Assembly (NCBI GenBank): GCA_030536555.1
Contig: JAUNPU010000022.1
Coordinates: 1 to 61,750, forward strand
Reading direction: 5' to 3'
DNA length: 61,750 nucleotides
From: Eubacteriales bacterium
GTDB taxonomy: Bacteria; Bacillota; Clostridia; Lachnospirales; Lachnospiraceae
In this document: piece after piece, positions 44,751 through 54,380 of the stretch
Numbering within the stretch: position 1 is the stretch's first letter
Layout of the letters: every line of letters starts with the position of its first letter
Program-made: the position numbers and the translations under genes
Notes under the pieces: model-generated
Databases searched by the model: none
What the model saw: the letters and a program-made list of their open reading frames with translations, nothing else
What the model was told of the DNA's origin: nothing

Positions 44751-46199
44751 TCATCTCTCCTCATTTTGATCCAAAAACAGTCCCATCCTAGTAAACATCC
44801 CGGACCGGTCCTCCGACACAATCGGCTGCGTACTCAGAATGTGATACGGGAGCCGTCTGGTAAATGCATCCAGCCGCAGCACAGACAGCAGGAAAAATAC
44901 CGCGCTGGCAGCCACAAAGCCGAATCCATAGTACACCGTGTCACCGGCCATCGAAAGCGCCGTAAATACCGAGGACCCTGCTGCAAAAGCAACCGCAACC
45001 ACCAGCGCTCCCCGGTAATCCGTAAAATACAGCAGCATCAGAAGAACCGTATTGCCCACCGCATACAGTCCATAGCCGATACACAGCGCACGAAAGTATC
45101 CCTGCATCACATCATTGAACCCCAGCGGCAGCAGCTCCAGCACCAGCTTTCCGAAGGAAATACACAGCACCGTCGTAAAAAGCTGCTTGATGGCCGTATA
45201 CTTAAGCTCTCTGACCAGCACATCCAGCATCTCACTCTCGGCCTGCTGAATATCCTTGATGGAGCCCTTGTCGTTGAACAGACTGTAATAATTCCGGTAC
45301 TTCGGATAAAAGTTCACCTCCACCGATACCACAAAGTGGACCGTCGTCACCAGACTGGTCAGAAACGCAATCATCGCAGGCACATCGTAGTAGGGGGCTC
45401 CATAGAACAGCCCTTCCACCTGCACCCGGATCGGTCCCGCCCACATGATGACCAGGTGGGCAAACAGCCCGATATTGAGACACAGCCCGGTAAAAGCCAG
45501 CGGAAGATACTCATCCATCCATTTGAGAAAGCCGAAGGCGCCGGCATCACTTAAGTGAAAATACCGGTGTAACAGCACCACATCCCAGATCATCATCACG
45601 CCGTATCCCACTGACACGGCAAGCAGCAGAGCCTCCACCGCAGGCAGCCCTGCAAGAAGCAGCAGAAATCCGGTCACGAAGGTGATCACCACCGCAGCCC
45701 CAAAGGACAGCAGAATGCTCTGGTAATCCTTGATGGCTGTCAGGTAGCTCATGGCATTCCACACCAGGATCAGTTCTCCAAACAGACACAGGCACAAAAG
45801 CCCGTCCCGCAGCGATGCTCCCGAGAACAGCAAAAACACCCCGTAGAGCAGGCTTCCACCCACAAGCATCAGCCCGCTGGAGCCCCAGAAGGAGGACATC
45901 ACCGCCTCTTCCCGCTCCTCATAAAGCATATCTGCAACAAAACGCGTCACCACCATGGAGAAAAAACTGGTCACCATCAGCGAAGCCAGCAGCGTATAGG
46001 TGATCATGCACACCAGAAGCTCCTGACTGTGTCTGGAGGCACCGAAGCATTCCGCCAGGAACATCACCCCAAGCAGCTGTACGATTCCCAGAATCATGGG
46101 GCCGGTACAGATGATTCCCGCGTAGCCATATGCGCGGAATGCGGCAAAAAGTCCCTTCTTCCGGAACAGATGCTTAAGCTCAAATCCGATTCCAGCCAT
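44751..46199 (-). CDS. pelG: PelG, exopolysaccharide Pel transporter
   Basis: A 482-aa membrane protein with 12 hydrophobic helices and the typical PelG N terminus AGIGFELKHLFRKKG. It belongs to the MOP/Wzx-like superfamily and moves the growing polymer across the membrane with PelF, PelD and PelE. The start overlaps the pelF 3' end by 20 bp. Confidence 0.93.
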   Translation of the reverse strand: MAGIGFELKHLFRKKGLFAAFRAYGYAGIICTGPMILGIVQLLGVMFLAECFGASRHSQELLVCMITYTLLASLMVTSFFSMVVTRFVADMLYEEREEAVMSSFWGSSGLMLVGGSLLYGVFLLFSGASLRDGLLCLCLFGELILVWNAMSYLTAIKDYQSILLSFGAAVVITFVTGFLLLLAGLPAVEALLLAVSVGYGVMMIWDVVLLHRYFHLSDAGAFGFLKWMDEYLPLAFTGLCLNIGLFAHLVIMWAGPIRVQVEGLFYGAPYYDVPAMIAFLTSLVTTVHFVVSVEVNFYPKYRNYYSLFNDKGSIKDIQQAESEMLDVLVRELKYTAIKQLFTTVLCISFGKLVLELLPLGFNDVMQGYFRALCIGYGLYAVGNTVLLMLLYFTDYRGALVVAVAFAAGSSVFTALSMAGDTVYYGFGFVAASAVFFLLSVLRLDAFTRRLPYHILSTQPIVSEDRSGMFTRMGLFLDQNEER

Positions 46200-47613
46200 A
46201 TGCCTCTTCCACCTCCCTGTACATCTGACGGTATTTCTCGATCATCAGCTCATGGCGGTAATACAGGTCCACCCGCTTCTGCCCCCGTTCTCCCATGACC
46301 AGTCTCCTGCTGCGCGACTGGCACATTTTCTCCATGGCATCTGCCAGCCCTTCCCGGTACATGGGCGGCACGCAGTACCCTGCCGCTCCGATCCGGTCTT
46401 CCTCCCGTCCTTCCAGCAGCTCTCTGCAGCAGCCGACCTCCGTAGTCACACAGGGGCGTCTGGCTGCCAGGGACTCCAGCACCGACAGAGGCTGCCCCTC
46501 GGAGATACTGGTCAGAATCGTAAAATCCAGCTTTTCCATATACTTCACAATGTCCACACGACCGGTGAAGATGATATTGGAAAGCTTCATCTGCTCCACC
46601 AGTCCATAACACTCCTCCGCGTAATCCTCATCATCTACACCGCCCATGATGTGGAGCCGCACATTGGGCATCCGGGCAGAAAGCTCATAAAATGCATAGA
46701 TCATGGTCTTGATATCCTTGATCGGAGCCATGCGGACGATGGCGCCGATATCCACACAGCCGTCCTCCTCCTTGAGCGGGATCTTCGACAGCCGTTCATA
46801 GTTGATTCCATTTTCAATGACCCGGCATTTATCCGGATCACAGCCCATCTCAATCTGAGCGCGCATGGCATTGGTGAACAGACTGGTCACCCGAAAGGCC
46901 CGGTGATAGATCACGTCGGACAGCATGTAGAAGAACTTGATCCACTGCTTCTTAAAGGAGGGCAGCACCCACTTTGCGCGGATGATCTCCTCCTCCCGCT
47001 CTCTGGTGTAGATACCGTGTTCCGTCAGAAGCAGCGGCTTCTGGTACTGATAGCTGCCAAGAGATGCCAGCAGACCGCCATATCCGGTGGAAATGGCATG
47101 GTACACATCCGCTTCCGGCACATGGGTTCCCAGCAGGTACAGCACCGGCAGTAGCATGGACCGCATGGTATGAAAGGCATCCGCGAAGGCAATATAGGGA
47201 TACTGCTCCAGACAGATCTCCGTCAGGATATTTAAGAATGCCTCGCTCTTTAAGAAGGAGACCGGATTGATCCTCTTCTCCTGATACAGCTGAAACAGGA
47301 TCTCCCAGTCCGGCTTCCCGCAGTCCATCAGCTGTCTGAGCGCCTCCGTCTCCTGTGGGCTGAACCGGTGCTGGAGAATCCCTCCGTCCTGCAGCCGCAG
47401 GGCATCATCCAGAAAGACCTCGTGGACCTCCGTCACATTGTCCGGAAGCTCATAGACGAACTTTCCCTGATTCTTCGCATAGGCTCCGATCACCCACAGG
47501 ATGAACTCATGCTCCTTCATAATGTTGATATACTGGTGCATCCAGGTGGACACACCGCCATGTACATAGGGGTAACACCCCTCTAAAATCAGACAAATCT
47601 TCACGTTTCTCAC
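46180..47613 (-). CDS. pelF: PelF, GT4 glycosyltransferase of Pel synthesis
   Basis: A 477-aa cytosolic GT4-type glycosyltransferase. PelF-typical features are the N-terminal LILEGCYPYVHGGVSTWMHQ and the C-terminal SISEGQPLSVLESLA donor-binding region with its ExxxxxxxE glutamates. In Pseudomonas, PelF polymerises UDP-GalNAc; Gram-positive Pel polymers are amino-sugar based too. Its ATG overlaps the pelA stop (4 bp), so translation is coupled. Confidence 0.95.
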   Translation of the reverse strand: MRNVKICLILEGCYPYVHGGVSTWMHQYINIMKEHEFILWVIGAYAKNQGKFVYELPDNVTEVHEVFLDDALRLQDGGILQHRFSPQETEALRQLMDCGKPDWEILFQLYQEKRINPVSFLKSEAFLNILTEICLEQYPYIAFADAFHTMRSMLLPVLYLLGTHVPEADVYHAISTGYGGLLASLGSYQYQKPLLLTEHGIYTREREEEIIRAKWVLPSFKKQWIKFFYMLSDVIYHRAFRVTSLFTNAMRAQIEMGCDPDKCRVIENGINYERLSKIPLKEEDGCVDIGAIVRMAPIKDIKTMIYAFYELSARMPNVRLHIMGGVDDEDYAEECYGLVEQMKLSNIIFTGRVDIVKYMEKLDFTILTSISEGQPLSVLESLAARRPCVTTEVGCCRELLEGREEDRIGAAGYCVPPMYREGLADAMEKMCQSRSRRLVMGERGQKRVDLYYRHELMIEKYRQMYREVEEAYGWNRI

Positions 47614-49439
47614 CTGCTCTTACTGATCGTAACGGATTCTGAAGTGGCGTGCAGCAGATAGAGATCCCCGGTCAGGCGGGTAAGCTCTCCTCCTGTCACT
47701 TCCCCCGGCGCTCCTTCATTGAACCGCACGAACAGATATGCCTCATCGTAAAAATGATCCAGCGCAAGGAGAACCTCCGTCTCTTTCTGCTGTCTCGTCA
47801 CTGTAAGTGCCCCGTACCGCTGAATAGCCCCGGACAGCTCTGTTCCGCATAAGTTCCGAATAGCCGGAGCCGAGGTATACAGCCAGTCCATATATTCGTC
47901 CAGACGATGCTTCAGCTTCTCCCATCCCAGCTTCGCTCCCCGGTCCTCATCCAGCAGATCATCCGGATGCATGAAATGGTTGTTGACAAAATGCATGTTC
48001 AGCTCTGAGAACGCCGCCATCTGCATATAGTCATCCAGAATACAGCCGGATATGATCCGCGGCTGCTCCACCATACCGTCATCTGCCACCTCAAATTCCT
48101 GCACATAGGCAAATTCTCCCGAAAAATAGTTGCTGGCAACCGTCCGGATCTGCGGAAAATCTCTTGCCAGAATCCTGCGCCCTTCTTCGGAAAGGATATT
48201 GGACGGCGGCACATACACCTCCATGGAAGCCGTGGGGAACATCTCCTCTCCAAAGCGCACCAGCTCTCCCACCGCTTTCCTGACAGCGGCGCTGCTCTCC
48301 CAGGTATGGTAGGGGAACATACCTTCATAGTCCACATTGGACAGGCACAGAGGCTGATGGTTGTAGCCATGATACCCCAGCTCCCCGCCCTGATGCAGCA
48401 GCAGATTGCCAAAGTACTGGAACCGCTGGATATCCTTCTGAGGCTCCACCGCTCCCTTCGTATCGTCCTCATAATTCTCAATGATCACGCCGGTGTAATG
48501 CACCCCGTGCTCCTGTGCCAGCTTTACCATATCCGGCCACCAGACGTTGGTGTAGAACTCCGCGATCCCCATCCCGTAATCCCGCTTCACGTACTTGCCG
48601 TCCCCGCTCGGAACCGGAGATGGGAAGTCATCCAGATAGAAGGTGGAGCCATTGATGACCGGGTAGACGCTCACATCGGTCAGCAGGCTGTAGGAGGCCG
48701 CATAGAATCCTCTGGTCGCCTTCTCGTACATCCCCAGATTGTTCATCACAAAGGAGCCATCCCCGTAATCATGCTTCCAGATGATCGGGACCTGCTTCTC
48801 ATCGTCAGACCAGACATAGACCTTCGCATCCTCCTCCAGCTCTACCGCCCAGGCGGATTCAAACGGGTCCGTGATCTGATAGCTTCTTCCACCGCCCAGC
48901 ATGAAGGATTCATCCACATAGACGCCGCTCACCATGGCGTAGCTGTACCCGGAGGAAATCACACCAAACTTCTGCTCCAGCAGTTCCAGATAGGGTTCCT
49001 TCTGTGGAATCATCCCAAACAGAACATCTCCCCCCTGCTTTACCCAGTCGGCAAGCTCCAGTACCTTCTCCTTCAGCAGACTGATGTCCGGGATCAGCAG
49101 CACAGCCGTCTCGTACTTTTTAAAATCCGGCACCGGCTCTCCGGCAATATCCACCAGCCGATATCCCACCTTCATATCTTTCAGAATCTGTGCAAACTGC
49201 TTCCACGCAGCCTGCGATACAGGTTCTTTCCCATTCATCAGCACCAGGCACACCGGCTTAGCTCCGGTCATGGCCTCCTCAGACGTGACCACCCGTTCCG
49301 GCTCCAGCAGAGCAACCTGCCGCTTCGCTTCCATATAACGAATTCCGCTTCGCTCTGCATACAGAATGGCTGCAATCGCCAGAAATATCAGCCACACTGT
49401 AAGCAGCCCCGAATAGCGGAATCTCTTCCATCCTCTCAA
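47610..49439 (-). CDS. pelA: PelA-type polysaccharide deacetylase (DUF2194)
   Basis: A ~609-aa membrane-anchored protein. One N-terminal helix (YSGLLTVWLIFLAIAAILY) is followed by a Rossmann/glutamine-amidotransferase-like region (about 60-200) and a carbohydrate-esterase deacetylase domain with FYLDDFPSP and GYHGYNHQPL. It would partly deacetylate the polymer. No good ATG exists. I favour a TTG start at 49439 that overlaps the pelE stop as TTGA; another TTG lies 36 bases upstream. It corresponds to PelA(DA) of Bacillus cereus-type loci. Confidence 0.87.
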   Translation of the reverse strand: MRGWKRFRYSGLLTVWLIFLAIAAILYAERSGIRYMEAKRQVALLEPERVVTSEEAMTGAKPVCLVLMNGKEPVSQAAWKQFAQILKDMKVGYRLVDIAGEPVPDFKKYETAVLLIPDISLLKEKVLELADWVKQGGDVLFGMIPQKEPYLELLEQKFGVISSGYSYAMVSGVYVDESFMLGGGRSYQITDPFESAWAVELEEDAKVYVWSDDEKQVPIIWKHDYGDGSFVMNNLGMYEKATRGFYAASYSLLTDVSVYPVINGSTFYLDDFPSPVPSGDGKYVKRDYGMGIAEFYTNVWWPDMVKLAQEHGVHYTGVIIENYEDDTKGAVEPQKDIQRFQYFGNLLLHQGGELGYHGYNHQPLCLSNVDYEGMFPYHTWESSAAVRKAVGELVRFGEEMFPTASMEVYVPPSNILSEEGRRILARDFPQIRTVASNYFSGEFAYVQEFEVADDGMVEQPRIISGCILDDYMQMAAFSELNMHFVNNHFMHPDDLLDEDRGAKLGWEKLKHRLDEYMDWLYTSAPAIRNLCGTELSGAIQRYGALTVTRQQKETEVLLALDHFYDEAYLFVRFNEGAPGEVTGGELTRLTGDLYLLHATSESVTISKSR

Positions 49440-50347
49440 TCCTCTTCTGCCTTCCTTCCCATATCCTCCTGCCAAAAGGCAAGGCGGTCCCGGTTCTCCG
49501 CCGACAGGTAAATGTGCTTTTCCTCCATCTCCCGAAGCAGCTGCGAAAGCCGGTCCCCCTGCTTCTTCTGAACCTCCAGGCGGATTCTCAGCATCCAGTA
49601 TTCCTGCTCATTGGGCCACTGATCGCCCATCTGTCTCAGGGTCTCCTCCGCTCCTTTATAATCCTCCAGCTTTAACTGATTCTCTGCCAGAGCTGCGCCT
49701 GTCTCAAAGTCAGCATGCTTCTCCAGCTTCTTCCTGAGAAGACTGCTGTACTGGGTTCTCTGCACCAGCTCCATCTTGCCCTGCACCATGCCCTGCCTGA
49801 TATAATCGCCCAGAAAGTTGCAGTAATCATCCAGAGCCTTCTCATTTTCCGGATCAGCACTGTAAATACGCTCCAGCTGCTGCAGTTTGTAATCATAGTT
49901 CTTCGACAGCTCCGCCATCGCCGTGGAAGCATAGTGAGCAACCTCCACATCTTCATTCATCCTTGCCTGATGGAGAAGGTCGATATACTCAGCCGGATTG
50001 TCATTGAGCACATCCATAACCATGCTTCTTCTGAGGGAGGCATCATTGAAGATCAGCGCCTCCTCCAGCGGAACCACCTGGTCCTTGTCTTCCATGGCAT
50101 CTACGAACACACCCCGGTACAGCTCTTCATTGGTCCGCAGCTTCTCAAGCCCCACCGGCGTCGTTCTGCCACTTCTGATTCCAATCTGAAAGTGCAGGAT
50201 CAGTACACAGAGAAGCCCCCACAGCGGAATGAAAATCACCACCGGCATCAGATACGGCTTTACCAGAATCACTCCGTGCCGGATTCCCAGATACACCAGC
50301 ACACAGACGATCAGATGCAGACACAGCAGCACCATACCAGTCATCAT
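49436..50347 (-). CDS. pelE: PelE-like membrane/TPR protein
   Basis: A 303-aa protein with two N-terminal transmembrane helices (about 5-25 and 32-55) and an alpha-helical TPR-like cytoplasmic remainder. Sequence alone gives a weak match, but two helices plus TPRs between pelD and the deacetylase gene is exactly the PelE arrangement. It should join PelD, PelF and PelG in the synthase complex. Confidence 0.85.
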   Translation of the reverse strand: MMTGMVLLCLHLIVCVLVYLGIRHGVILVKPYLMPVVIFIPLWGLLCVLILHFQIGIRSGRTTPVGLEKLRTNEELYRGVFVDAMEDKDQVVPLEEALIFNDASLRRSMVMDVLNDNPAEYIDLLHQARMNEDVEVAHYASTAMAELSKNYDYKLQQLERIYSADPENEKALDDYCNFLGDYIRQGMVQGKMELVQRTQYSSLLRKKLEKHADFETGAALAENQLKLEDYKGAEETLRQMGDQWPNEQEYWMLRIRLEVQKKQGDRLSQLLREMEEKHIYLSAENRDRLAFWQEDMGRKAEED

Positions 50348-50389
50348 CGGCGTCCTCCTATCCCTTTTTGATTCTCTCTTTGTCCCCCT

Positions 50390-52492
50390 CTAGTCTTCTT
50401 CCGGCTGCTCCACGATCTCGCAGTGAAATCCCACCTGCTCCAGCCGGTTCACCACAAGGCGTGCCGTCTCCGGCGCCGTCTGCGTCAGAATCAGATACAG
50501 ATTCCCGTCAGAAGCCAGACCCAGCACATCCGTCTCTCTGATTTTGGATATCAGGCGCTCATTTGCCTCCTGCAGGGTCATTTCCTGCCGCTCCAGCTTC
50601 AGAAGTGTATACTCCGCAACCTTCTGCTGCGCCATGGAATGCTGCAGCTGCAGACGTTCCAGAAAATATGTCTCCTTCATAATGTTCATGCCTTCCAGAT
50701 ACTGCTCTCCCCGCATGACCTTCTGATACTCCAGCGCACGCAGCAGGGAGGTCTGGACCAGTCCGCACAGAATCTTGAACAGATTCAGGTAGTAGAGGGT
50801 CATCTGTGAATAATCAGCTTCCCGGATCATAATCATCATCACCAGACGGGAATCCTTCCGGATCCCTGCCATATACATGGGATAGCCTTCCAGCAGCTTT
50901 CCGTTGGACCAGACCTCCCCTTCCTCCAGCTTGCTGATTGCCTCCCGGTAATCAGCCATCCGCAGAGACTTCGGAAGCTGACGGACCATCTCCCTGGACG
51001 CCGCCTCCAGACGGGCAAAGCTCTGATTCTCCCCCAGGGAATAGATGGAAATCGTCTGATTCTCCATGACCTTTTCCATCACCTGAATCGTCTTGATAAA
51101 TACCTCCTGTGGACGCACCACATCCAGCTGTCTGGTAATATCGAAGATCTTGCCGAAGCTGTCCCGGCTTCCCAGAATCTGCTTTTTGTACTCCTTCTTG
51201 TCCTGCAGCGTATCCTGATACAGACTGCGCACGAAGTAGAACTTCTCCTGAAGCAGATCCTTCTCCTTCCGTGCGTAGGAGATATCGTCCCTGTTTTTCA
51301 GACGAACATAACCGCACACCGCCCCCGCCATCAGATACACAATAAATGGAATCCAGTTGGATGGCTCAAAAAACAGGGTAAACCATCCGGTCTCCTGCCG
51401 GTAATAGGCAGCCGCCAGAGACAAAGTCTCCAGCACCGCCGCCGCGATTCCGGTATTCATACCATGTATGGTACCCATCAGCACCACGAACAGAAGCCTT
51501 AAGTCCACCAGCCGAAACTCCACCTGAGTCCCCATCATATGATTCAGAAGCTCCACCATAAGACCGCCGGCCACCAGCTCCGCTCCCTTCAGCACCCGTC
51601 CTCTGAGGCGGAGCCATTCCCGCAGCTGCTCCCATCTGCCGGGCTTTAACTTCCTGTGCTCCCCATAGCTTTCGTAGACAGCCGGAAGATCCACCAGAAT
51701 CGAGATCTTCGGAAACCAGCCGTAGCGGTATCTGAGAATCATGTCATTGTCCGGCATCTGCTGCACCACAGCTTCCCCCTCACAGCGAACCACGGTGCCC
51801 TCCTTCAGCCTGTCCAGCGCCTCTCCCAGCTCTCCGAAGGTGATGCCAAAGCTGTCCGGCACACTCAGGATCTCCGTCTTTTTGTCCCAGCCGTCCAGCA
51901 TCCGGTACAGAAGCTCCGCCAGATCGTCCATACACAGAAAGCAGACCTTCTGCTCCTCCGACTCTGTCAGCACAATCTCCTGCTCCTTCTCCATCTGCGC
52001 AAATGTGCGGAAGAAATAATCCCGCTCATAGGTCCCGGAATACAGATACGGCAGCCGCACAATCTTGATCTGCATGTGATTGATCTCTGAATAGTGCATG
52101 CAGAGCTGTTCTGCCGAATCCGCCAGCACCGTCTTTCCCGTATGTACCGAATATCCCCCCTCCGGTCCTGCCAGATAGATGATCTGCACATTGCTCTCCG
52201 CACGGCTGTTCTGCATCATCTTGCGAAGCTGCTCCAGCTCCCCTTCCAGGTCCCCGTGAAACGTAAGGTAATTGGAAAAATAAATCACACTGTCGAATTC
52301 GTAAGCCCGGAATATCTCCTGAAGGTCCTTCTCCTTCAGCAGTGTGGTAAAGGATGTGATGTGGTTCCTCTTGTCAGTCTTCAGACTCGGATTTCCCGCA
52401 ATCAGCACATGACATCCCGGAAATGCCTTCCTGATAAAATCAACTGTTACATAGCCTGTATTGCCGGCCAGCAATATTTCTTTTACTTTCAC
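50390..52492 (-). CDS. pelD: PelD-like c-di-GMP receptor with N-terminal SDR domain
   Basis: A ~700-aa protein. I favour a GTG start at 52492 over an upstream TTG. Residues ~5-280 are an SDR/epimerase-like domain with a degenerate nucleotide loop (LLAGNTGYV). Transmembrane helices lie around 315-400, a helical linker at 405-450, a GAF domain at about 460-590 and a degenerate GGDEF at the end (ASDGNLY in place of GGDEF). RETD (652-655) sits where the RxxD c-di-GMP I-site should be. The protein thus probably activates polymer synthesis on binding c-di-GMP. Confidence 0.87.
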   Translation of the reverse strand: MKVKEILLAGNTGYVTVDFIRKAFPGCHVLIAGNPSLKTDKRNHITSFTTLLKEKDLQEIFRAYEFDSVIYFSNYLTFHGDLEGELEQLRKMMQNSRAESNVQIIYLAGPEGGYSVHTGKTVLADSAEQLCMHYSEINHMQIKIVRLPYLYSGTYERDYFFRTFAQMEKEQEIVLTESEEQKVCFLCMDDLAELLYRMLDGWDKKTEILSVPDSFGITFGELGEALDRLKEGTVVRCEGEAVVQQMPDNDMILRYRYGWFPKISILVDLPAVYESYGEHRKLKPGRWEQLREWLRLRGRVLKGAELVAGGLMVELLNHMMGTQVEFRLVDLRLLFVVLMGTIHGMNTGIAAAVLETLSLAAAYYRQETGWFTLFFEPSNWIPFIVYLMAGAVCGYVRLKNRDDISYARKEKDLLQEKFYFVRSLYQDTLQDKKEYKKQILGSRDSFGKIFDITRQLDVVRPQEVFIKTIQVMEKVMENQTISIYSLGENQSFARLEAASREMVRQLPKSLRMADYREAISKLEEGEVWSNGKLLEGYPMYMAGIRKDSRLVMMIMIREADYSQMTLYYLNLFKILCGLVQTSLLRALEYQKVMRGEQYLEGMNIMKETYFLERLQLQHSMAQQKVAEYTLLKLERQEMTLQEANERLISKIRETDVLGLASDGNLYLILTQTAPETARLVVNRLEQVGFHCEIVEQPEED

Positions 52493-52568
52493 TTGTTTTC
52501 CCCGTACTCCCAATCAGCTCCATGTGGCGCGATTTCGCACCTCTGTGAATCGCTGCGTTATTTTTTCC

Positions 52569-52597
52569 AGAATACCACTTTTTCGGTTTAATATCAA
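52569..52597 (-). promoter_or_regulatory. Promoter of the pel operon
   Basis: On the minus strand TTGATA (52592-52597), 17-bp spacer and TATTCT (52569-52574). It lies about 75 bases before the pelD start. No other strong promoter is evident inside the operon, whose genes overlap or lie within about 45 bp of each other. Confidence 0.65.
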
Positions 52598-52645
52598 GGA
52601 ATTTTGCATTTGTAACCTGTATTTTGTAATAAGTAACCGTTTAAA

Positions 52646-52676
52646 GAAAAGAAAAAACAGATGCTCCTCACATCTG
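52646..52676 (-). terminator. Terminator of the DUF6472 gene
   Basis: On the minus strand CAGATG (52671-52676), a 7-nt loop and CATCTG (52658-52663) are followed by TTTTTTCTTTTCTTT. The stem includes the stop codon of the gene at 52668-52865. It isolates the pel promoter from upstream transcription. Confidence 0.8.
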
Positions 52677-52865
52677 CTTTCTCACGATCATATACTCGTC
52701 ACCCAGGCGATAATAGGGGCAGTCATAGAACTTATCCTCCATGAACCGCGCCATCTCGTCCTCATCCAGGTTCACCTCACAGGTGTAGCACTCATAATCC
52801 TCATCATATTCATAGTACATACAGCTCTCACAGCTGCCCTGCACCTTCTTCTTTTGATGCTTCAT
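52668..52865 (-). CDS. DUF6472-like small Cys-rich protein
   Basis: A 65-aa acidic protein with paired cysteines in CESCMYY, CYTCEV and DCPYY, which could bind zinc or iron. It resembles the DUF6472 family of Clostridia. Function unknown. It is the last gene after the MATE transporter, from which it is 71 bp distant. Confidence 0.85.
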   Translation of the reverse strand: MKHQKKKVQGSCESCMYYEYDEDYECYTCEVNLDEDEMARFMEDKFYDCPYYRLGDEYMIVRKQM

Positions 52866-52936
52866 TCTTCACCTCCGCCCGTTTCATTGTGTTTTCTTCC
52901 ACTGTTTTCCCCATCTCATCACATCTTTCGTCAGCT

Positions 52937-54280
52937 TCAGCGCGTTTCCTGCCACTGTTCCAGCCGCCTCATCACCTTCCGGTTATAGTACAGGGACAGG
53001 CTCATGCCGACCACCCAGCCGATGGGCCAGGACAGCCAGATTCCGGTGGTTCCGAAAAACCGGCTCAGGGTAACCGCCAGCACCACCCGCAGAATCAGAT
53101 CTGTAAAGGTCGCCACCATGAATTCCTTCATGGATCCGGTGCCCCGCAGAACCCCGTCCGAAGCCAGCTTCAGCGCCACCAGCAGGAAGAACGGGGACGT
53201 GATCCGCAGAAATGCCACGCCGGTCTCCATCGCCATGGCACTCTCCTCCTTCATGAACAGAGACATGACGCCGTGGCTGAAGCCCACATAAGCGACAATA
53301 AACGGAATTGTCAGCACCAGGCACATCCGCAGACCGCCCTTCATGCCTTCCTTCACCCGGTCCACCTTGCCTGCGCCCATATTCTGCGCCGTAAAGCTGG
53401 ACACGCCATTGCCCAAAGTGGTAAAGCTGGTGACCGCAAATCCGTTCAGCTTGATGGCTCCGGAGTAACCGGCGATCACCGAGGAGCCGAAGGAATTGAC
53501 CACACCCTGCACGAAAATATTTCCCACGGAAATAAAGCTCTGCTGCAGGATGCTTGGAACTGCGATCAGACTGACCTGCCTCAGCATTTCCGCAGAAAAT
53601 ATCTCCGGCTTTCCGTTGGTCTCGATGGTCCTCAGCCGCTTTAGCATGGTAAGCAGCGCCAGCACGCACGCCACCCCCTGAGCCAGAAATGTCGCCCACG
53701 CCACACCTGCCACGCCCCAGTGCAGTCCCGCCACGAACCAGTAGTCCAGAGCGATATTGCCAAGGGAGGAGCCGATCAGGAAGTACAGCGGTGTCTTCGA
53801 GTCTCCCAGGGATGTGAAGATTCCCGTGGACACGTTATATAAATACAGGAACAGAAATCCGCCGATATAGATTCTCAGATACAGATCCCCGGATGCAAAA
53901 ATATTCTCCGGCGTCCGGATCAGGCGCATCAGTCCGCGGCTTCCCACCATGCCCGCTGCCGTGAGCGCCACAGACAGCACCATGGCAGACAGCAGAATCG
54001 TGTGAATCGCTGTCTTCATCTGCCGGTACTGCTTTGCGCCGAACAGCCGGGAGATCACCACGGAGCATCCGATGTTGCTTCCCACCGCAATCGCCATGAA
54101 GATCATGGTGATCGGATAAGATGCACCCACTGCCGCCAGAGCGTCCTCACCGGCAAACTTCCCGGCGATCACGCTGTCTGCAATGTTGTACATCTGCTGG
54201 AAGATCACGCTGATGAACATGGGTATCGTGAACTGGAACAGCAGTTTCTGGGGGTTGCCTTCTGTCAGATCTTTTATCAT
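52937..54280 (-). CDS. MATE family efflux transporter
   Basis: A 447-aa 12-helix MATE protein with MYNIADSVIAGKFAGEDALAAVGASYP in helix 1-2, the family's usual pattern. GAGAGGA precedes the ATG and a good promoter lies at 54344-54372. This is the third MATE gene in the window; the three differ clearly in sequence, so they are not recent duplicates. Confidence 0.93.
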   Translation of the reverse strand: MIKDLTEGNPQKLLFQFTIPMFISVIFQQMYNIADSVIAGKFAGEDALAAVGASYPITMIFMAIAVGSNIGCSVVISRLFGAKQYRQMKTAIHTILLSAMVLSVALTAAGMVGSRGLMRLIRTPENIFASGDLYLRIYIGGFLFLYLYNVSTGIFTSLGDSKTPLYFLIGSSLGNIALDYWFVAGLHWGVAGVAWATFLAQGVACVLALLTMLKRLRTIETNGKPEIFSAEMLRQVSLIAVPSILQQSFISVGNIFVQGVVNSFGSSVIAGYSGAIKLNGFAVTSFTTLGNGVSSFTAQNMGAGKVDRVKEGMKGGLRMCLVLTIPFIVAYVGFSHGVMSLFMKEESAMAMETGVAFLRITSPFFLLVALKLASDGVLRGTGSMKEFMVATFTDLILRVVLAVTLSRFFGTTGIWLSWPIGWVVGMSLSLYYNRKVMRRLEQWQETR

Positions 54281-54343
54281 TGGAATCGTCCTCTCTTTTT
54301 GAAATTTCCGCGGGCATTCCTGCCTGCGGCATTGCCAGAAAGC

Positions 54344-54372
54344 ATTATACTATGTTTTGTTTTCCAGTACAA
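54344..54372 (-). promoter_or_regulatory. Promoter of the MATE-DUF6472 unit
   Basis: On the minus strand TTGTAC (54367-54372), 17-bp spacer and TATAAT (54344-54349), about 65 bases before the start codon. Confidence 0.72.
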
Positions 54373-54380
54373 GCGAATAA

